Source: Chaetoceros tenuissimus (Eukaryota > Bacillariophyta > Thalassiosirophyceae > Chaetocerotales > Chaetocerotaceae). Taken from it: a stretch of 64,000 nt of DNA. Made by a program: the position numbers and the translations under genes. The notes below the pieces were generated by a model that saw only the letters and a program-made list of their open reading frames with translations, had not been told where the DNA came from and did no database searches. The stretch is taken from contig BLLK01000020.1 in the NCBI GenBank assembly GCA_021927905.1, positions 186,001 through 250,000 of the forward strand. The letters are read 5' to 3'. Shown here piece by piece: positions 51,880 to 62,387 of the stretch. Every line of letters begins with the position of its first letter. The first letter of the stretch is position 1.

Positions 51880-53925
51880 ATGTTTCATGTGATGTTGATA
51901 CAATTACATTCTAGAAGTAACTCGTCTCAATATAATCATTTCAACATGAGAGATGCTCTATCTACTCCAGTAATATTTGCTCTTCTATCAATAGCAGTGG
52001 CATCCATCTTTCTTTCGCTTCAACAAAGAAATGAAATTCAGATTCTTCATCAAGAACTCAAAGAACAAAAAGCCTTTTTCCATCAACATCATGACATCTC
52101 TCCAACTAGTAAAATCAATCAAGAAGCTGTAAACATTCATTCCTCTTCCAGCCAAAGTGCTACTCGGTATCTGTATGTTACCGGTCTTGTAGGAGATGGA
52201 CAAGCGGACGACACCAGACCTATCAAAAGGGCACTGAAACAGGCCTCCAAAGGAAATCGAAACGCAATCGTTGTCTTACCAAAGGGTGACTTTAAAATTA
52301 CAAAACCTCTCAAAATCAAGGGTGGTGTCAAACTCGTTGGACAGGGGTATGGACCTAATCCCCTTCAGATAAAATTTCAACATGGTGGTTCGGTATTGAT
52401 ATCTTGTGTGGGTGAAGGATATGCTATTGATATCACGGAACACTCGGCGGGTGTTGAAAACCTAGGTATTACCGAATCAAGAAGTGAAGAGTGTGTCGAC
52501 CGTTCCAGTGGTGTACGAGTATATGCAAATTCTACTTTGGTGGAATCTGTCACTATGAGTAATGTCTTGATTTATCAATTCATGAATGGTACTTCATTAT
52601 CTCTCGAGGCGGAAAATCAGGGAGGTATTGCATATGCTTCCTTTAAAGATTTACGAATCCGACATGCAAAAGTAGGTATTAAATTGGAAGCAAAGGATAC
52701 TGGATCTTTTGTGAATTCAAATGCGTTCCATGATGGAGCAATTTCAGGAGGGATCACAGATATAGCAGTACATGCTAGTGGTCCAGGTGCTTGTAATGAT
52801 AACTTGTTTGCTGGAATGGTAATTGAGCCGCCAAGTACAAACATTGCACATGTTTATGTGACTGGACCCAAGACAAATGTTCGTATGAATGATATCCGCT
52901 TAGAAGGTACAAATATGGCGGAAGATAAGCCACTTGTGATTATCGATGATGATTCCTATGGAAATGTAATGAATGGGCTACTTGGTCATACATTCATCAA
53001 GGCAGACTTGAATCGCAATCCTGAAATTACGTTTGCAACCAATAAAATGGTTGGGCTTCAAGCAAGTACTCTGAATCAGTTTTGGAACTCGGCTTTCAAT
53101 GGTCTAGATGCTTCATCAAACAGCTTGCCTGGTTGGACTTTGGAAAACTTGGATGCTTCCTATGATACAAATGAAGAAGAACTTCATCCAAATCAACGCA
53201 TCATATCCTTGAGCTATAGTAGTAGCCAAGTCGGAAAGCTAAAGCCTCTCACGGTGAATAAGAGCCCTATCCATTCCTTTGCATCTTTTGGCATATATGC
53301 CAAGACAAACGTACAGGGAAGTATTATCGCAGCTATGAAATCGTCAGGAGGAGGTACAATCTCTTCCTCTTCGCATACTGGTTCTGGCACATGGGAATTT
53401 ATTGGAATGTCATCACTGTACGATAAGACAGGTGGAGCTTTGCCTTACTTCCAAATTACTGGCGATGTCAATGTAACTTCACCAACATTCGTGTATGGTC
53501 AATCGCAACTATCACCGGGATCAGACTTACTTTCCTCATCATATGCACAAATGTCTGGATTATTTGTAAATAATGTAATTGATGTAGAACTGCAAGAAGG
53601 GGATCAATGGGTCATACAAAAGGGAGGTAATATCTTTGAATTGCAAACAACAACCTCGACAGAAACACCTTGTACAACTAGCTATCAACAAATTCGACGA
53701 ATTAATGCTGGATCAGAGAGATTTCCAAAGGGGAGTATTATTACACTCTTATTTCCTGCTTGCGGAGATTGTATCAAATGTATTCAAGTTGTAGACAACG
53801 CTTACATCACACTTGCTTCTGGATCTTTGTTTCCCACGAGTGTAGTTTCGAAACCTACAAATATTGTTCTAATCAGCGAAGGTGATGGAACTTGGAAAGA
53901 ACTATCTCGTAATGGTGGATCGTAG
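51880..53925 (+). CDS. Membrane-anchored beta-helix (pectate-lyase-like) protein
   Basis: 681 residues from 51880; an alternative ATG at 51946 (MRDALSTPV) sits directly before the TM and may be the real start. One TM (about 28-46), then a Gln/His-rich stalk. The body starts VTGLVGDGQADDTRPIKRALKQA, the entry motif of right-handed beta-helix proteins (pectate-lyase-3, GH28 and phage tailspike type), and continues with Gly/Asn/Val-rich turns. The C-terminal 200 residues are a second beta-rich region (TTTSTETPCTTSYQQIRRI) like the trailing domains of some bacterial and phage surface proteins. No catalytic residues could be assigned. Likely lumenal or extracellular. Single exon. Confidence 0.65.
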   Translation: MFHVMLIQLHSRSNSSQYNHFNMRDALSTPVIFALLSIAVASIFLSLQQRNEIQILHQELKEQKAFFHQHHDISPTSKINQEAVNIHSSSSQSATRYLYVTGLVGDGQADDTRPIKRALKQASKGNRNAIVVLPKGDFKITKPLKIKGGVKLVGQGYGPNPLQIKFQHGGSVLISCVGEGYAIDITEHSAGVENLGITESRSEECVDRSSGVRVYANSTLVESVTMSNVLIYQFMNGTSLSLEAENQGGIAYASFKDLRIRHAKVGIKLEAKDTGSFVNSNAFHDGAISGGITDIAVHASGPGACNDNLFAGMVIEPPSTNIAHVYVTGPKTNVRMNDIRLEGTNMAEDKPLVIIDDDSYGNVMNGLLGHTFIKADLNRNPEITFATNKMVGLQASTLNQFWNSAFNGLDASSNSLPGWTLENLDASYDTNEEELHPNQRIISLSYSSSQVGKLKPLTVNKSPIHSFASFGIYAKTNVQGSIIAAMKSSGGGTISSSSHTGSGTWEFIGMSSLYDKTGGALPYFQITGDVNVTSPTFVYGQSQLSPGSDLLSSSYAQMSGLFVNNVIDVELQEGDQWVIQKGGNIFELQTTTSTETPCTTSYQQIRRINAGSERFPKGSIITLLFPACGDCIKCIQVVDNAYITLASGSLFPTSVVSKPTNIVLISEGDGTWKELSRNGGS

Positions 53926-53980
53926 AAAGAGACTGTGCATAACTATGAGTTGTAGTAAATTTTAAAGTATTTAGCATGTT

Positions 53981-54994
53981 CTACAATAGATAATCAAAAC
54001 ATAGCAAACGTTCTTGTCCATCTTGTCCAACAACTCGTAGTCTCCCATCACTTTCCAAATCTATTGGCATGACAGTTACATTTCCAGGTTCATCTCTCAA
54101 GACATATTTTCTACTAAAGTCAGCCCATTGAAGCCAAGTATTTACAATCATGTTTCTACTCCCCTCTGGATCAATCTTTTGAATTTCAATCCATGACTTG
54201 ATATCATTCGCAATATCTATTGCCAACTGCCTCGCTTCCATCACAGCTACTTCTTCATCTATATCTCCAGTTTCTTTAAAGTCATAAATACAAGTAGTCT
54301 CTCGTCCTCGTTCTTCGCCAGTTGTCTCAACAGTAGGAGCATAACGATTATTCACACCAATCCCGACCAAAAAACGATATTGCCCATTGCAATCCTTTTC
54401 ATTCTCAATCAAAACCCCTGCAATCTTTCTATCATTGACAAGAACATCATTGGGCCACTTCACAGTCACTTTCGGCATGTCATCTTTCAAATCAACATTT
54501 TCCAAAACCTTTTGAATATTTTGAGCCATAACGACTCCAATTTGAAGTGGAAAGAGTGTCAATGGTATTTGAATGTCATCATAGGGTATCGCGATAGTTA
54601 GAAATGTATTACCACGTTTACCAATCCATGATCTGTTATTTGTACCTCTTCCTTGAGTTTGTGATTCTGTAGTGATGCAAATGTAGTCTGCTTTCTTTTG
54701 TTCAGATGATTTTAAAAGAAGAGATTTCATTTCATCTTGTGTCGAGGATATACTTTTATAATGTAACATTTGAATATCGTTTATAGATTCTGTAAAGGGA
54801 GATGACGATGAAAATCTTGCTGTACTAGATCTTGGGAGATGAAAGCGATTTGTAAGGGAAGGACTGAATGCTGATGCTACTAAAGATCTCGGAAGATGAC
54901 GAGATGATGAGAAATTCTTTGTAGTAAGAAGAGAGGACTGAAAGAGAAGAAAGGTTGCTGCTCCAAGTCGAGACCTCTGTCTTCTTGATCTCAT
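53981..54994 (-). CDS. Biotin--protein ligase, probably plastid
   Basis: 337 residues, single exon. The catalytic BirA-type domain starts at LHYKSISSTQDEMK; the biotinyl-AMP loop is GRGTNNRSW (115-123), KWPNDVL lies at 179-185 and RKIAGVLIE at 189-197. A short C-terminal domain ends GQERLLCFDYLL. It ligates biotin to acceptor lysines, in algae mainly those of acetyl-CoA carboxylase. The N-terminal 70 residues have a hydrophobic stretch and VASAFSPS followed by Arg/Ser-rich text, which fits the diatom plastid signal, although the hydrophobic stretch lies further upstream than usual. No N-terminal DNA-binding domain. Confidence 0.87.
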   Translation of the reverse strand: MRSRRQRSRLGAATFLLFQSSLLTTKNFSSSRHLPRSLVASAFSPSLTNRFHLPRSSTARFSSSSPFTESINDIQMLHYKSISSTQDEMKSLLLKSSEQKKADYICITTESQTQGRGTNNRSWIGKRGNTFLTIAIPYDDIQIPLTLFPLQIGVVMAQNIQKVLENVDLKDDMPKVTVKWPNDVLVNDRKIAGVLIENEKDCNGQYRFLVGIGVNNRYAPTVETTGEERGRETTCIYDFKETGDIDEEVAVMEARQLAIDIANDIKSWIEIQKIDPEGSRNMIVNTWLQWADFSRKYVLRDEPGNVTVMPIDLESDGRLRVVGQDGQERLLCFDYLL

Positions 54995-55298
54995 TTCTTT
55001 TTATGTGATGAAGATATCAAGACTTAGCGCGAGGAAACCGAACTATGATGAGATGTTCGAAGAAGGTGCTCTTGATTTGAATAGACTCTTCAGAATGAAC
55101 TCGTATTTTTACAGTTGAATTACATGCATCCAAAACATGCCCCCCTGTTTGATGCAGGGATCTATGCATACAAGCTGGTTTCACGGATCGAGTAGATATC
55201 GTAGAAAATGACCCGATTGGTATGTTTTATACGTAGACAGCTAAAAAGCAGTAAAAATGTCACATATCTGATGCATTCTCAGCCAGTGAAAAACAACA
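54995..55298. other. Intergenic region
   Basis: About 300 nt upstream of the biotin ligase. At 55126-55147 it carries GCATCCAAAACATGCCCCCC, which recurs in inverted orientation at 59690-59714; otherwise nothing. Confidence 0.4.
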
Positions 55299-55540
55299 TC
55301 ACATCCGAACAATGAAGGAAGCAAGCGTTTCTTTTTTCTTCACATCAAAGCAATCTTCAATTCGAATTATTAGATGGTCGTAGCTCCAATAACCTTCTTT
55401 TGACACTCCAAATTCAAACGAACGAACAAACGGGTTATCACCCTTTTTGAATTCGGGTTTATTACTTCTTCCTTTGTTCACAGCTTTTGCAGATTTGCTA
55501 TTCCTGTAATGCTTTCCTCCACGAAACTTATACGGTCGAT
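55299..55540 (-). pseudogene. Fragment of a DDE-type transposase-like gene
   Basis: The minus strand reads PYKFRGGKHYRNSKSAKAVNKGR and then GVSKEGYWSYDHLIIRIEDCFDV. The latter resembles the EGYWxYxHMVLQLEDCxD segment of DDE-like transposase proteins widespread in protist and invertebrate genomes. The frame stops soon after and the metal-binding FDHS region expected downstream is absent. It is a short remnant of a plain DNA transposon or of a domesticated relative; I cannot assign its superfamily. Confidence 0.5.
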
Positions 55541-55671
55541 TTCTTCAATTTCTTCGTTGGTTAATTCATCGGGCAACATGATTGTATAGAATTTCAGTCC
55601 GGTAGCTGGATTTTCACTAGATGAAGATTTAGTCAAGAGCTTTCTTGAGAAATGGTTTACATTACAGAACG

Positions 55672-56043
55672 ATGCGTGAGACGGAAGAATGGATTTATGG
55701 AGATGTACTACTCGTATGTGCTCAAGCTTCGTTTGCACCGATATTACTGCAAAAGATGGAACAGCCTATTGATCGTGTTGCAATGGTGAATCAAAAAATC
55801 AATACGACGAAAGAAATCATGGCAGAAAATATTGATATGGCACTTGCGAGAAAAGAAAGATTGGAAGATATGCAGGAACGAAGTGAAGAGTTGAATGCCA
55901 TGGCGAAGCAATTTAAAAAGAGAGCAAAGCAAGTCAAGAGGTACAAGATGATTCAGAATACAGAGCATGGTGCTCTCATTGGTGGGCTTGTAGTGACAGC
56001 TACAGTAGTTGTTGTAGTTTCTCCTCTGGTTGCTCTTTTATAG
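55672..56043 (+). CDS. R-SNARE (VAMP/synaptobrevin-like)
   Basis: 123 residues from the first ATG. The SNARE helix (about 37-95) reads DRVAMVNQKINTTKEIMAENIDMALARKERLEDM and continues with ELNAMAKQFKKRAKQVKR. The Arg of ALARKERLE is the zero-layer residue. A C-terminal TM (ALIGGLVVTATVVVVVSPLVALL) is typical of VAMPs. It mediates vesicle fusion and is recycled by NSF. The N-terminal about 35 residues are not a longin domain; either this is a short VAMP or an upstream exon is missing. The region just upstream is occupied by an antisense transposase-like fragment, which may have replaced the original 5' end. Confidence 0.78.
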   Translation: MRETEEWIYGDVLLVCAQASFAPILLQKMEQPIDRVAMVNQKINTTKEIMAENIDMALARKERLEDMQERSEELNAMAKQFKKRAKQVKRYKMIQNTEHGALIGGLVVTATVVVVVSPLVALL

Positions 56044-58796
56044 ATTTTTCAGATTCAAACTTTTTAGTGTAATGTAATGACTGTATAAATAATAATGATA
56101 CTTTCAAAAATTGCTTTATACATATTATAATTGAAACTGAAATTGAAAAATGGAATGGAATCAATCTTGACTCCATACATACATAGCGTTTCGATGTAGG
56201 GATATTTGCACTGGCGATGATCCACGGCATGTAACCTAGATGTGTTCCTTTCCGATGTACTCATGAACATCGGCTATGTTGTACTTCCGAAAGCTAATTA
56301 TATTATTCTGCCATAGAGCATTCACCAGTATATCCTCTGTAAATGAAAGTTCTTTATCAATGTTGTAATGGTTCAGCAAAAGTGCTGATAAAGTTCCTTC
56401 TACCATCCACTTGCCTTTGTGCATATTGAAAGATTCATCTTCAATTGCGTATGCAACAAGTGCTGGTATGAAAGTATTATGGAAATCCACTTGGATCCGC
56501 TTCAGTTCTAGGTACTAGAGTGGGTAAGGAACCTTCCTCTAATGGGGATCCAATTGAATTTTTATATTTAAGGTTTTATGGCATGTTTGGTAATGGCTTT
56601 ATTTTGATGTAATTACACTGTAGTTTGTATGGAGGAGCCGAGAAAAATGAGTCTTGAGAAGAGATGTTAAAAGGCCTATTTGACGTCACCATATGGTTTT
56701 GCGTAGAATCTAGGGCAGCATCAAAAATCGTGAAACCAGCTTGTAAAATGTAAATCCCTGTATTTTTCGTGTCAATACATACCATTGACAGATGTCAATA
56801 CCTGTATAAATATCCCTATGACTATTTTTACTGATTCCCTGCATTACAAAGGACATTTTCGTAACTCTCCCTTTTCCTTTCCTATCCATGTCTTTTTCCA
56901 TCACAAATACATAAGACTCAAGCATAAATTACATATATTTTGGGGATCTCATCCGTTGAATGTCTTCTTTCACTTTTTCTATATTTCAACCAACTGAAGA
57001 AGCAACTCACCTATCTTCTTCGATATGACGACTTCAATTCAGCCAAGTAAAGTAATAAATTTGAACATCCAATATATACATCTATGATATGTACGCCGAC
57101 CTAATCCTTGGGCGAGTGGCGATTTTGGAGTTTTGCCTTTGATATTGAGCTAGACGAAAGATTTCATGATGCAGACGAGACGAAAAAGAGAGCCGAGAAA
57201 TGAAGTATTTTCGCAATATATGAGTTTTGAAGAGTGACAGAGGACTCAACAGGGGCTGATTTTCGTTATTGTGTGTATGAGCAACTCACTATGGCGTTGG
57301 ATTACAGAGGGATGCCTATTCAAGCGAGATTGGTCGTCGTACTCATCTCCAAATTTCACTGATTGAGGTTCAAAGAGCGATAAAAAGTTTTATGGCAATG
57401 ACTAGAGATGCAAAAACCTTCACCAAATGTTCGCATTTTCAAGTTACTATATATAGAAAGGCGTAGCAACCCTTCCACATTTGATTACACAACAACCAAC
57501 CCCCTAGTCATCTGGTGAAAAAAATTGATTGGGAAAAAGAACGACCTAGATTTCAATCGATATGCAATCCGTTGAGACCTTTTGAATTGTAATTAGAGTT
57601 CACGAGTGCAAACCACCTTCTCAACGTAGTTTAAATTGAAGTATTTCAGCTTTACTACATTTCTACATTCAATTGTACTTGAGCAATCTCAAATAAAGTA
57701 GTCAATTTCCTTTCCCAAAAAATACAATTGTGTGCAATTGAAGTATAATGTAAATAGACAGCTGAACATGGCTGATCAGCAATCGCTTTCTCTATATAAA
57801 TAATGAGGATTATGAGTTTGAGGAACAAATTGAAGCTTATCTTCACATAGTATAGCTGTAAAACGTTATGTCAAGTCTATTTTTGCGATATTCCAACTTG
57901 TTTTTTTCGTATGATTTGATCTGTAGTGCCCTCAGAGGATCCACAACTTTGTCAAAGTATGTATTCGTGATGGTAGTTTGGAATTGCTATGTTTTATGGC
58001 TTGATCTATTCAAATAATGAAGAAACAAGTGCCGATAGCCAATGTTGGCTCATTTTCTAACTCAATTCGAAAGATAAACTAACTTCGAAAAAGCATGTAA
58101 AGGTTCTCCAAACAACATAGCTCGGATATAAAAAGGCTTAACATATATACACTTTCGAAATGTGCATGGTAAAAGAAGTTAAACAAGCCAACATCCACCG
58201 CTTTGGCACATAAATACCTCAAGATATGGTCGAGGTACGTTATCTTTAACTCTGCGACTCTTAAAATTATGAATGACCCTCCTCCACTTTACTTCTCTCG
58301 TTAAAAATCAACTTTAATGGTTCCCAGGTAGATGTTACGCTATCCTATAATCGATTTTCGACTCAATACAAGTGTGGAGGAGCCAAAGAAACGATAAAGG
58401 TGTTAATTACCAATGACAGTTGAGTCAATTTTGCCTTACATGATAAATGTGTGGTATACCTATGAATTCGACTTACAATAAGTTTTCGTATATATATATT
58501 TACAAGAACGACTTATCTGTATCTCATCATAGAATGTATCTATGGTCTATGAAGCTTCTAAACTAAAAATATTTTTATAAAGTGTGAAGATAAAATGGGC
58601 AGGTAGATTGACGTTAAAATGATAATGTTGATATTCTTACATACCACTGCAAGTACGTACACAAAGTTTGAACAAAACGGCTCAAATTTTGAAAATTTGA
58701 GAAGAGGAAGGAGCACAACGAACAACCAACATCACATAAAATACAACACACTATTGCAATTCATTCCATTCTCACCTGAACAAATATGAATATTTC
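56044..58796. other. Gene-poor AT-rich region
   Basis: About 2.75 kb without a credible gene. A minus-strand frame at 56236-56490 lacks a proper start. A TGACGTCA lies at 56681-56688. ATCCCTGTAT-type motifs at about 56754 and 56802 recall the inverted-repeat element at 59520-59656. AT-rich throughout; no RNA gene recognised. Confidence 0.5.
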
Positions 58797-59300
58797 ATGA
58801 GTAGGTACGTATCAGCTACTATACATGTACACGATCCTCAAAAGCGGCGATTGAAGGAGAACTACTCGGTAAGGAAGCAGCGCTGTAAAAAGGTAAGAAC
58901 ATGTTGTTTGTTTTATGTCATGTTTCAATCTTGCTTCTTCTAACAAATCTTCTTTATCTTCAAACTTCATTCATTCATAGGGATCGCCTCGAGTAGCGAA
59001 ATGAAACGAAATTGAATCATGGTGCTTTTGTAGGAGTGTTTCCAAGAAGAGTCCTTTCTACAGCCACATGTAAGAACTTGCACATCTTTTTCACTTTTTC
59101 TTTTTGTACTCATCATAGAACTGATGCATATTTCCTTTTTTCAGAACACAATCACAATACGGTTTGAAGGAAGTCGAAAATTTTGCAGAGCTAGAAGCGA
59201 TATTTAGTTGATGTTATGCCTTCAAAATGTGAAAATTATTTATGCGGCTGATGCTCCGATCGATGAAGTCTGCAATCCGAAAAAAGAATTGTGTGAACCA
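58797..59300 (+). ncRNA. Possible spliced non-coding RNA
   Basis: Two good introns are visible: 58893-58980 (GTAAGA to a pyrimidine-rich tract and CATAG, with a CTAAC branch-like motif) and 59070-59144 (GTAAGA to TTTTTTCAG). The internal exon 58981-59069 has stops in all three frames. The upstream exon could code 32 residues from 58797 followed by only seven more after splicing, so a short peptide is the alternative. The true 5' and 3' ends are unknown. Confidence 0.35.
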
Positions 59301-60033
59301 GGGAACCATTTGAAATTCTTCAGAACATCCAGATAGGATATCCTTTCGTACATAAACATATGCCATAAATGCCTTCTTCAAGATCTAGTGAATAATACAT
59401 CTAAAAAAATGTTCATCATCAGCCACTTAATCTAATATATTTTTTTGTACGTATGAACGTTACCAACAATAGCAAGCTAAAATAGAACGATGTCAAGGAC
59501 ATATTCTCATAAAATAGTGGAAATCCCTGTGAGATGAGTTACTCCGGGACCTGTGTGATTATACAGATCCCTGTATAAAATACACAGATCTTGCCATTTT
59601 ATACAAAGAAATACACATTTTATTCCGGTGTCGGAGAAACTATATACAGGGATTTCAATAAGTAAATCATACACAGATCGACATATCATACAGGGGGGCA
59701 TGTTTTGGATGTGCTGCATTTTGAAGGCTGCTGTAGCTAGCCATTCGTCCACATATCCAAAAAATTGGGATCACGGAATATCTATCCTACCAAAACTTAC
59801 TCATCCTACCAATTAGGTTCGCGACTAAAGCAAGACTGGAAAAACAGAATCTTTTCTTCCTTTTGGAAAGAAGAAGTTTGGATGCAAATTTCCTTTGAAG
59901 CTGATGGAATTTCCATTTTTCATATCTTTTGACGCAGCTTTTGCTCTTTCGTATCTTTCTCTGCTCACCTACTGTATTCTGCATGCTCATAAATAAAGAA
60001 AACTGCATCCCAACCCATACTACCTCAACAACA
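59301..60033. other. Intergenic region with an inverted-repeat element
   Basis: Contains GAAATCCCTGT at 59520-59530 and its exact inverse ACAGGGATTTC at 59646-59656, a 137-bp MITE-like unit whose interior also holds CAGATCCCTGTATAAAATACACAGATC. At 59690-59714 lies ACAGGGGGGCATGTTTTGGATG, the inverse of 55126-55147. The last 200 nt are the amidase promoter. Confidence 0.5.
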
Positions 60034-61268
60034 ATGGCACGTCACGGAGATATCTCATCCTCGGAAGATACAGTAGGAGTTTGCGTCTTTCAGTATCCCA
60101 TGCCTAGACTTCACACCAAGAGAGATGTATTTGAAAACGCCAAAAAGATTTGTGAAATTGTCAAAGGAACTAAAATCGGTTTGCCAGGAATGGACCTCAT
60201 TGTATTTCCCGAGTATTCGACAATGGGCATCATGTATGATCGTCAAGAAATGTTTGATACAGCATGCAAGATTCCAGGACCCTTGACCGATATGTTTGGA
60301 CAAGCTTGTAAAGAAGCTGGAGTCTGGGGAGTGTTTTCATTGACTGGTGAGCAACATGAGGAGCATCCGAAAAAGAATCCATACAATACTCTTGTTTTGA
60401 TTAATGATCAAGGAGAGATTGTGCAAAAGTATCGAAAGCTTTTGCCATGGACTCCGATTGAGGTAAGTTCATGGAACATGGAAAGAAAACTTTACTCCCT
60501 ATAGTAACTCTTCTAATGACTTCTTTTTATTATCTATAGGGATGGACCCCGGGAAATCTTGGTACAATTGTAACAGAAGGTCCAAAAGGACTAAAGATTT
60601 CAATGATTATCTGTGATGATGGAAACTATCCAGAGATTTGGAGAGATTGTGCAATGCGTGGAGCTGAACTTGTGATTCGTCCACAGGGCTACATGTATCC
60701 TGCAAAGGAACAGCAGGTAATGGTGTCCAAGTGCATGGCTTGGTGCAATCAAGTTTACGTAGCTGTAGCAAATGCTTCAGGTTTCGATGGTGTCTATACT
60801 TATTTTGGTCACTCTGCTGTCGTTGGTTTTGATGGACGTACCCTTGGTGAATGCGGAACAGAAGATAATGGAATTCAGTATGCTCAACTTAGTGTTTCAG
60901 CTATTCGTGATGCGAGAAAGAATGATCAGAGTCAAAATCAACTTTTCAAACTCACTCATCGGTAAGATATTTGTTGTATTGGATTCTATGTATTCAAACC
61001 ATGCAATCCACATCTTTCTCACCTAGTACTCTTTCCTTGTAGTGGATACACTGGAGTATATGCAAATGGTGATGGAGTGAAAGGAGATGCAGAATGTCCA
61101 TTCGAATTCTATCGTACATGGGTTACTGATCCCCTTCAGGCTCAAAAGATGGCAGAAGCCGTAACCCGATCCACTATAGGTGTCAAATGTTGTCCGGTAG
61201 CAGGAATTCCATCTCCTGATGAAGTAGAAGAGATTGAGGAACTCACAAACGAATTGAACTTGGCATAA
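60034..61268 (+). CDS. amiE: Aliphatic amidase (acylamide amidohydrolase)
   Basis: Exons 60034-60462, 60540-60961 and 61043-61268 (introns 77 and 81 nt); 358 residues. After the ATG the text [14 protein letters not shown] is almost that of Pseudomonas AmiE and identity stays high to the end ([18 protein letters not shown]-type block, [31 protein letters not shown]). The nitrilase-family triad is present: Glu60 (FPEYS), Lys135 (QKYRK) and Cys168 (ICDDGNY). It hydrolyses short aliphatic amides such as acetamide to the acid and ammonia, giving nitrogen. No targeting signal, so cytosolic. The near-bacterial sequence with introns suggests an old transfer since adapted to the host. Confidence 0.93.
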
Positions 61269-61649
61269 AGAAGATGCGTATTTTTTCCAAGGATTAGTTA
61301 GGGAACAATGTAAATAATGTGAAAAAAGTCAAGTGTTCAAAAGATTTTAATATGAAACGTTTATTCTTACATGAAGATTGAAGATACTAAGTAAAATAAT
61401 AGTTTATTGACGACAACTTTTCATTATCATTGTTATTAGGCACGTTTTGGAATGCAGATTGAGACACAAATTGCCACACAGATGTGATATAATGTGATGC
61501 GATTGAACAATCACTTTGGCTAAATAAATAATCATAATATTATACTTTCAATTATTCTTTTTACACAATCTCTGCATGATCTCAGGCTTCAAGAAATATT
61601 GAGTCTCGTTATTCTCTGGAGAGGTACCTGTCAAGGAAAAGACAGAAAA
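61269..61649. other. Intergenic region
   Basis: 381 nt, AT-rich, between the amidase and the small membrane-protein gene; nothing recognised. Confidence 0.45.
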
Positions 61650-62069
61650 ATGAATTCCTTTGATCAAATGCCTCCAATCTATTGGTTTTTCCTTGGTGCC
61701 ATTTGTTTCTGGTATTTAAGCTGCATTTGTCGTCAAGGTTGTACAAGCGAAGATGACGACGAAGACAATTGCAGAGTTGATAATCAGCAAACTCTTCCTT
61801 CCCCTCAAACCGATTTACCTTTACCTTTTGCTCCTGCATCGGAGGTTGAAGCTCCAGGCGATAGAGTGGTTATCACGTTAAGCGGCAAAGAGAATGATCA
61901 AATATTCCCACATGGAGCAATGAGACAAATGTCTGATGGAGATGGAGAAATTCAAAAATTCGAAATCGAAGGAGATATGAAGATGATATTATGGTCGAGA
62001 CATTGTTGCATAAGTTCAACAATGACTGGAAACAAGGAAACACTGAAAGGAGATGATGATATTGGATGA
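61650..62069 (+). CDS. Small single-TM protein related to the LNR gene at 62388
   Basis: 139 residues from the first ATG in frame. One TM at about 5-25 (MPPIYWFFLGAICFWYL) followed by Cys residues and an acidic run. NQQTLPSPQTDLPLPFA and QIFPHGAMRQM match NQKTLSPGSSALPFA and the IFPHRAM repeats of the next gene, so the two share a C-terminal tail. It has no LNR modules of its own. The C-terminal 40 residues show no domain. Function unknown. Confidence 0.5.
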   Translation: MNSFDQMPPIYWFFLGAICFWYLSCICRQGCTSEDDDEDNCRVDNQQTLPSPQTDLPLPFAPASEVEAPGDRVVITLSGKENDQIFPHGAMRQMSDGDGEIQKFEIEGDMKMILWSRHCCISSTMTGNKETLKGDDDIG

Positions 62070-62387
62070 TCCAAGAATCATCCATAAGATAAGATTTATT
62101 TTATTACTTGTAGTTTGTTCTAAGTAATCTATCAATGCTACAAACCCAAAAGAATTATTCTATGTTTATCCACTTCGTTAAGATTTTGTGACAATGTACT
62201 GTGTAAAAGGCTCTTTGATTGGAAGGCGTCAAAGAGAGGACTCTCAAAGATGTCATTTGCGCACGATTGATTGAACTCGAGAGAGGAAATATTGCATATT
62301 TTCATCATATTTTTTCTTGTCAACGAAAAAGATTAAGTAGGTTCTTATCACTCGGGCGAGGTATCAGCAATAGCAAGTAGAATAGAA
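62070..62387. other. Intergenic region
   Basis: 318 nt between the two related membrane-protein genes; nothing recognised. Confidence 0.4.

Noticed and set aside
56236-56490. Minus-strand frame reading VEGTLSALLLNHYNIDKELSF
   Set aside because: It has no ATG near its start and no match to a known domain; it may be a gene remnant but cannot be supported.
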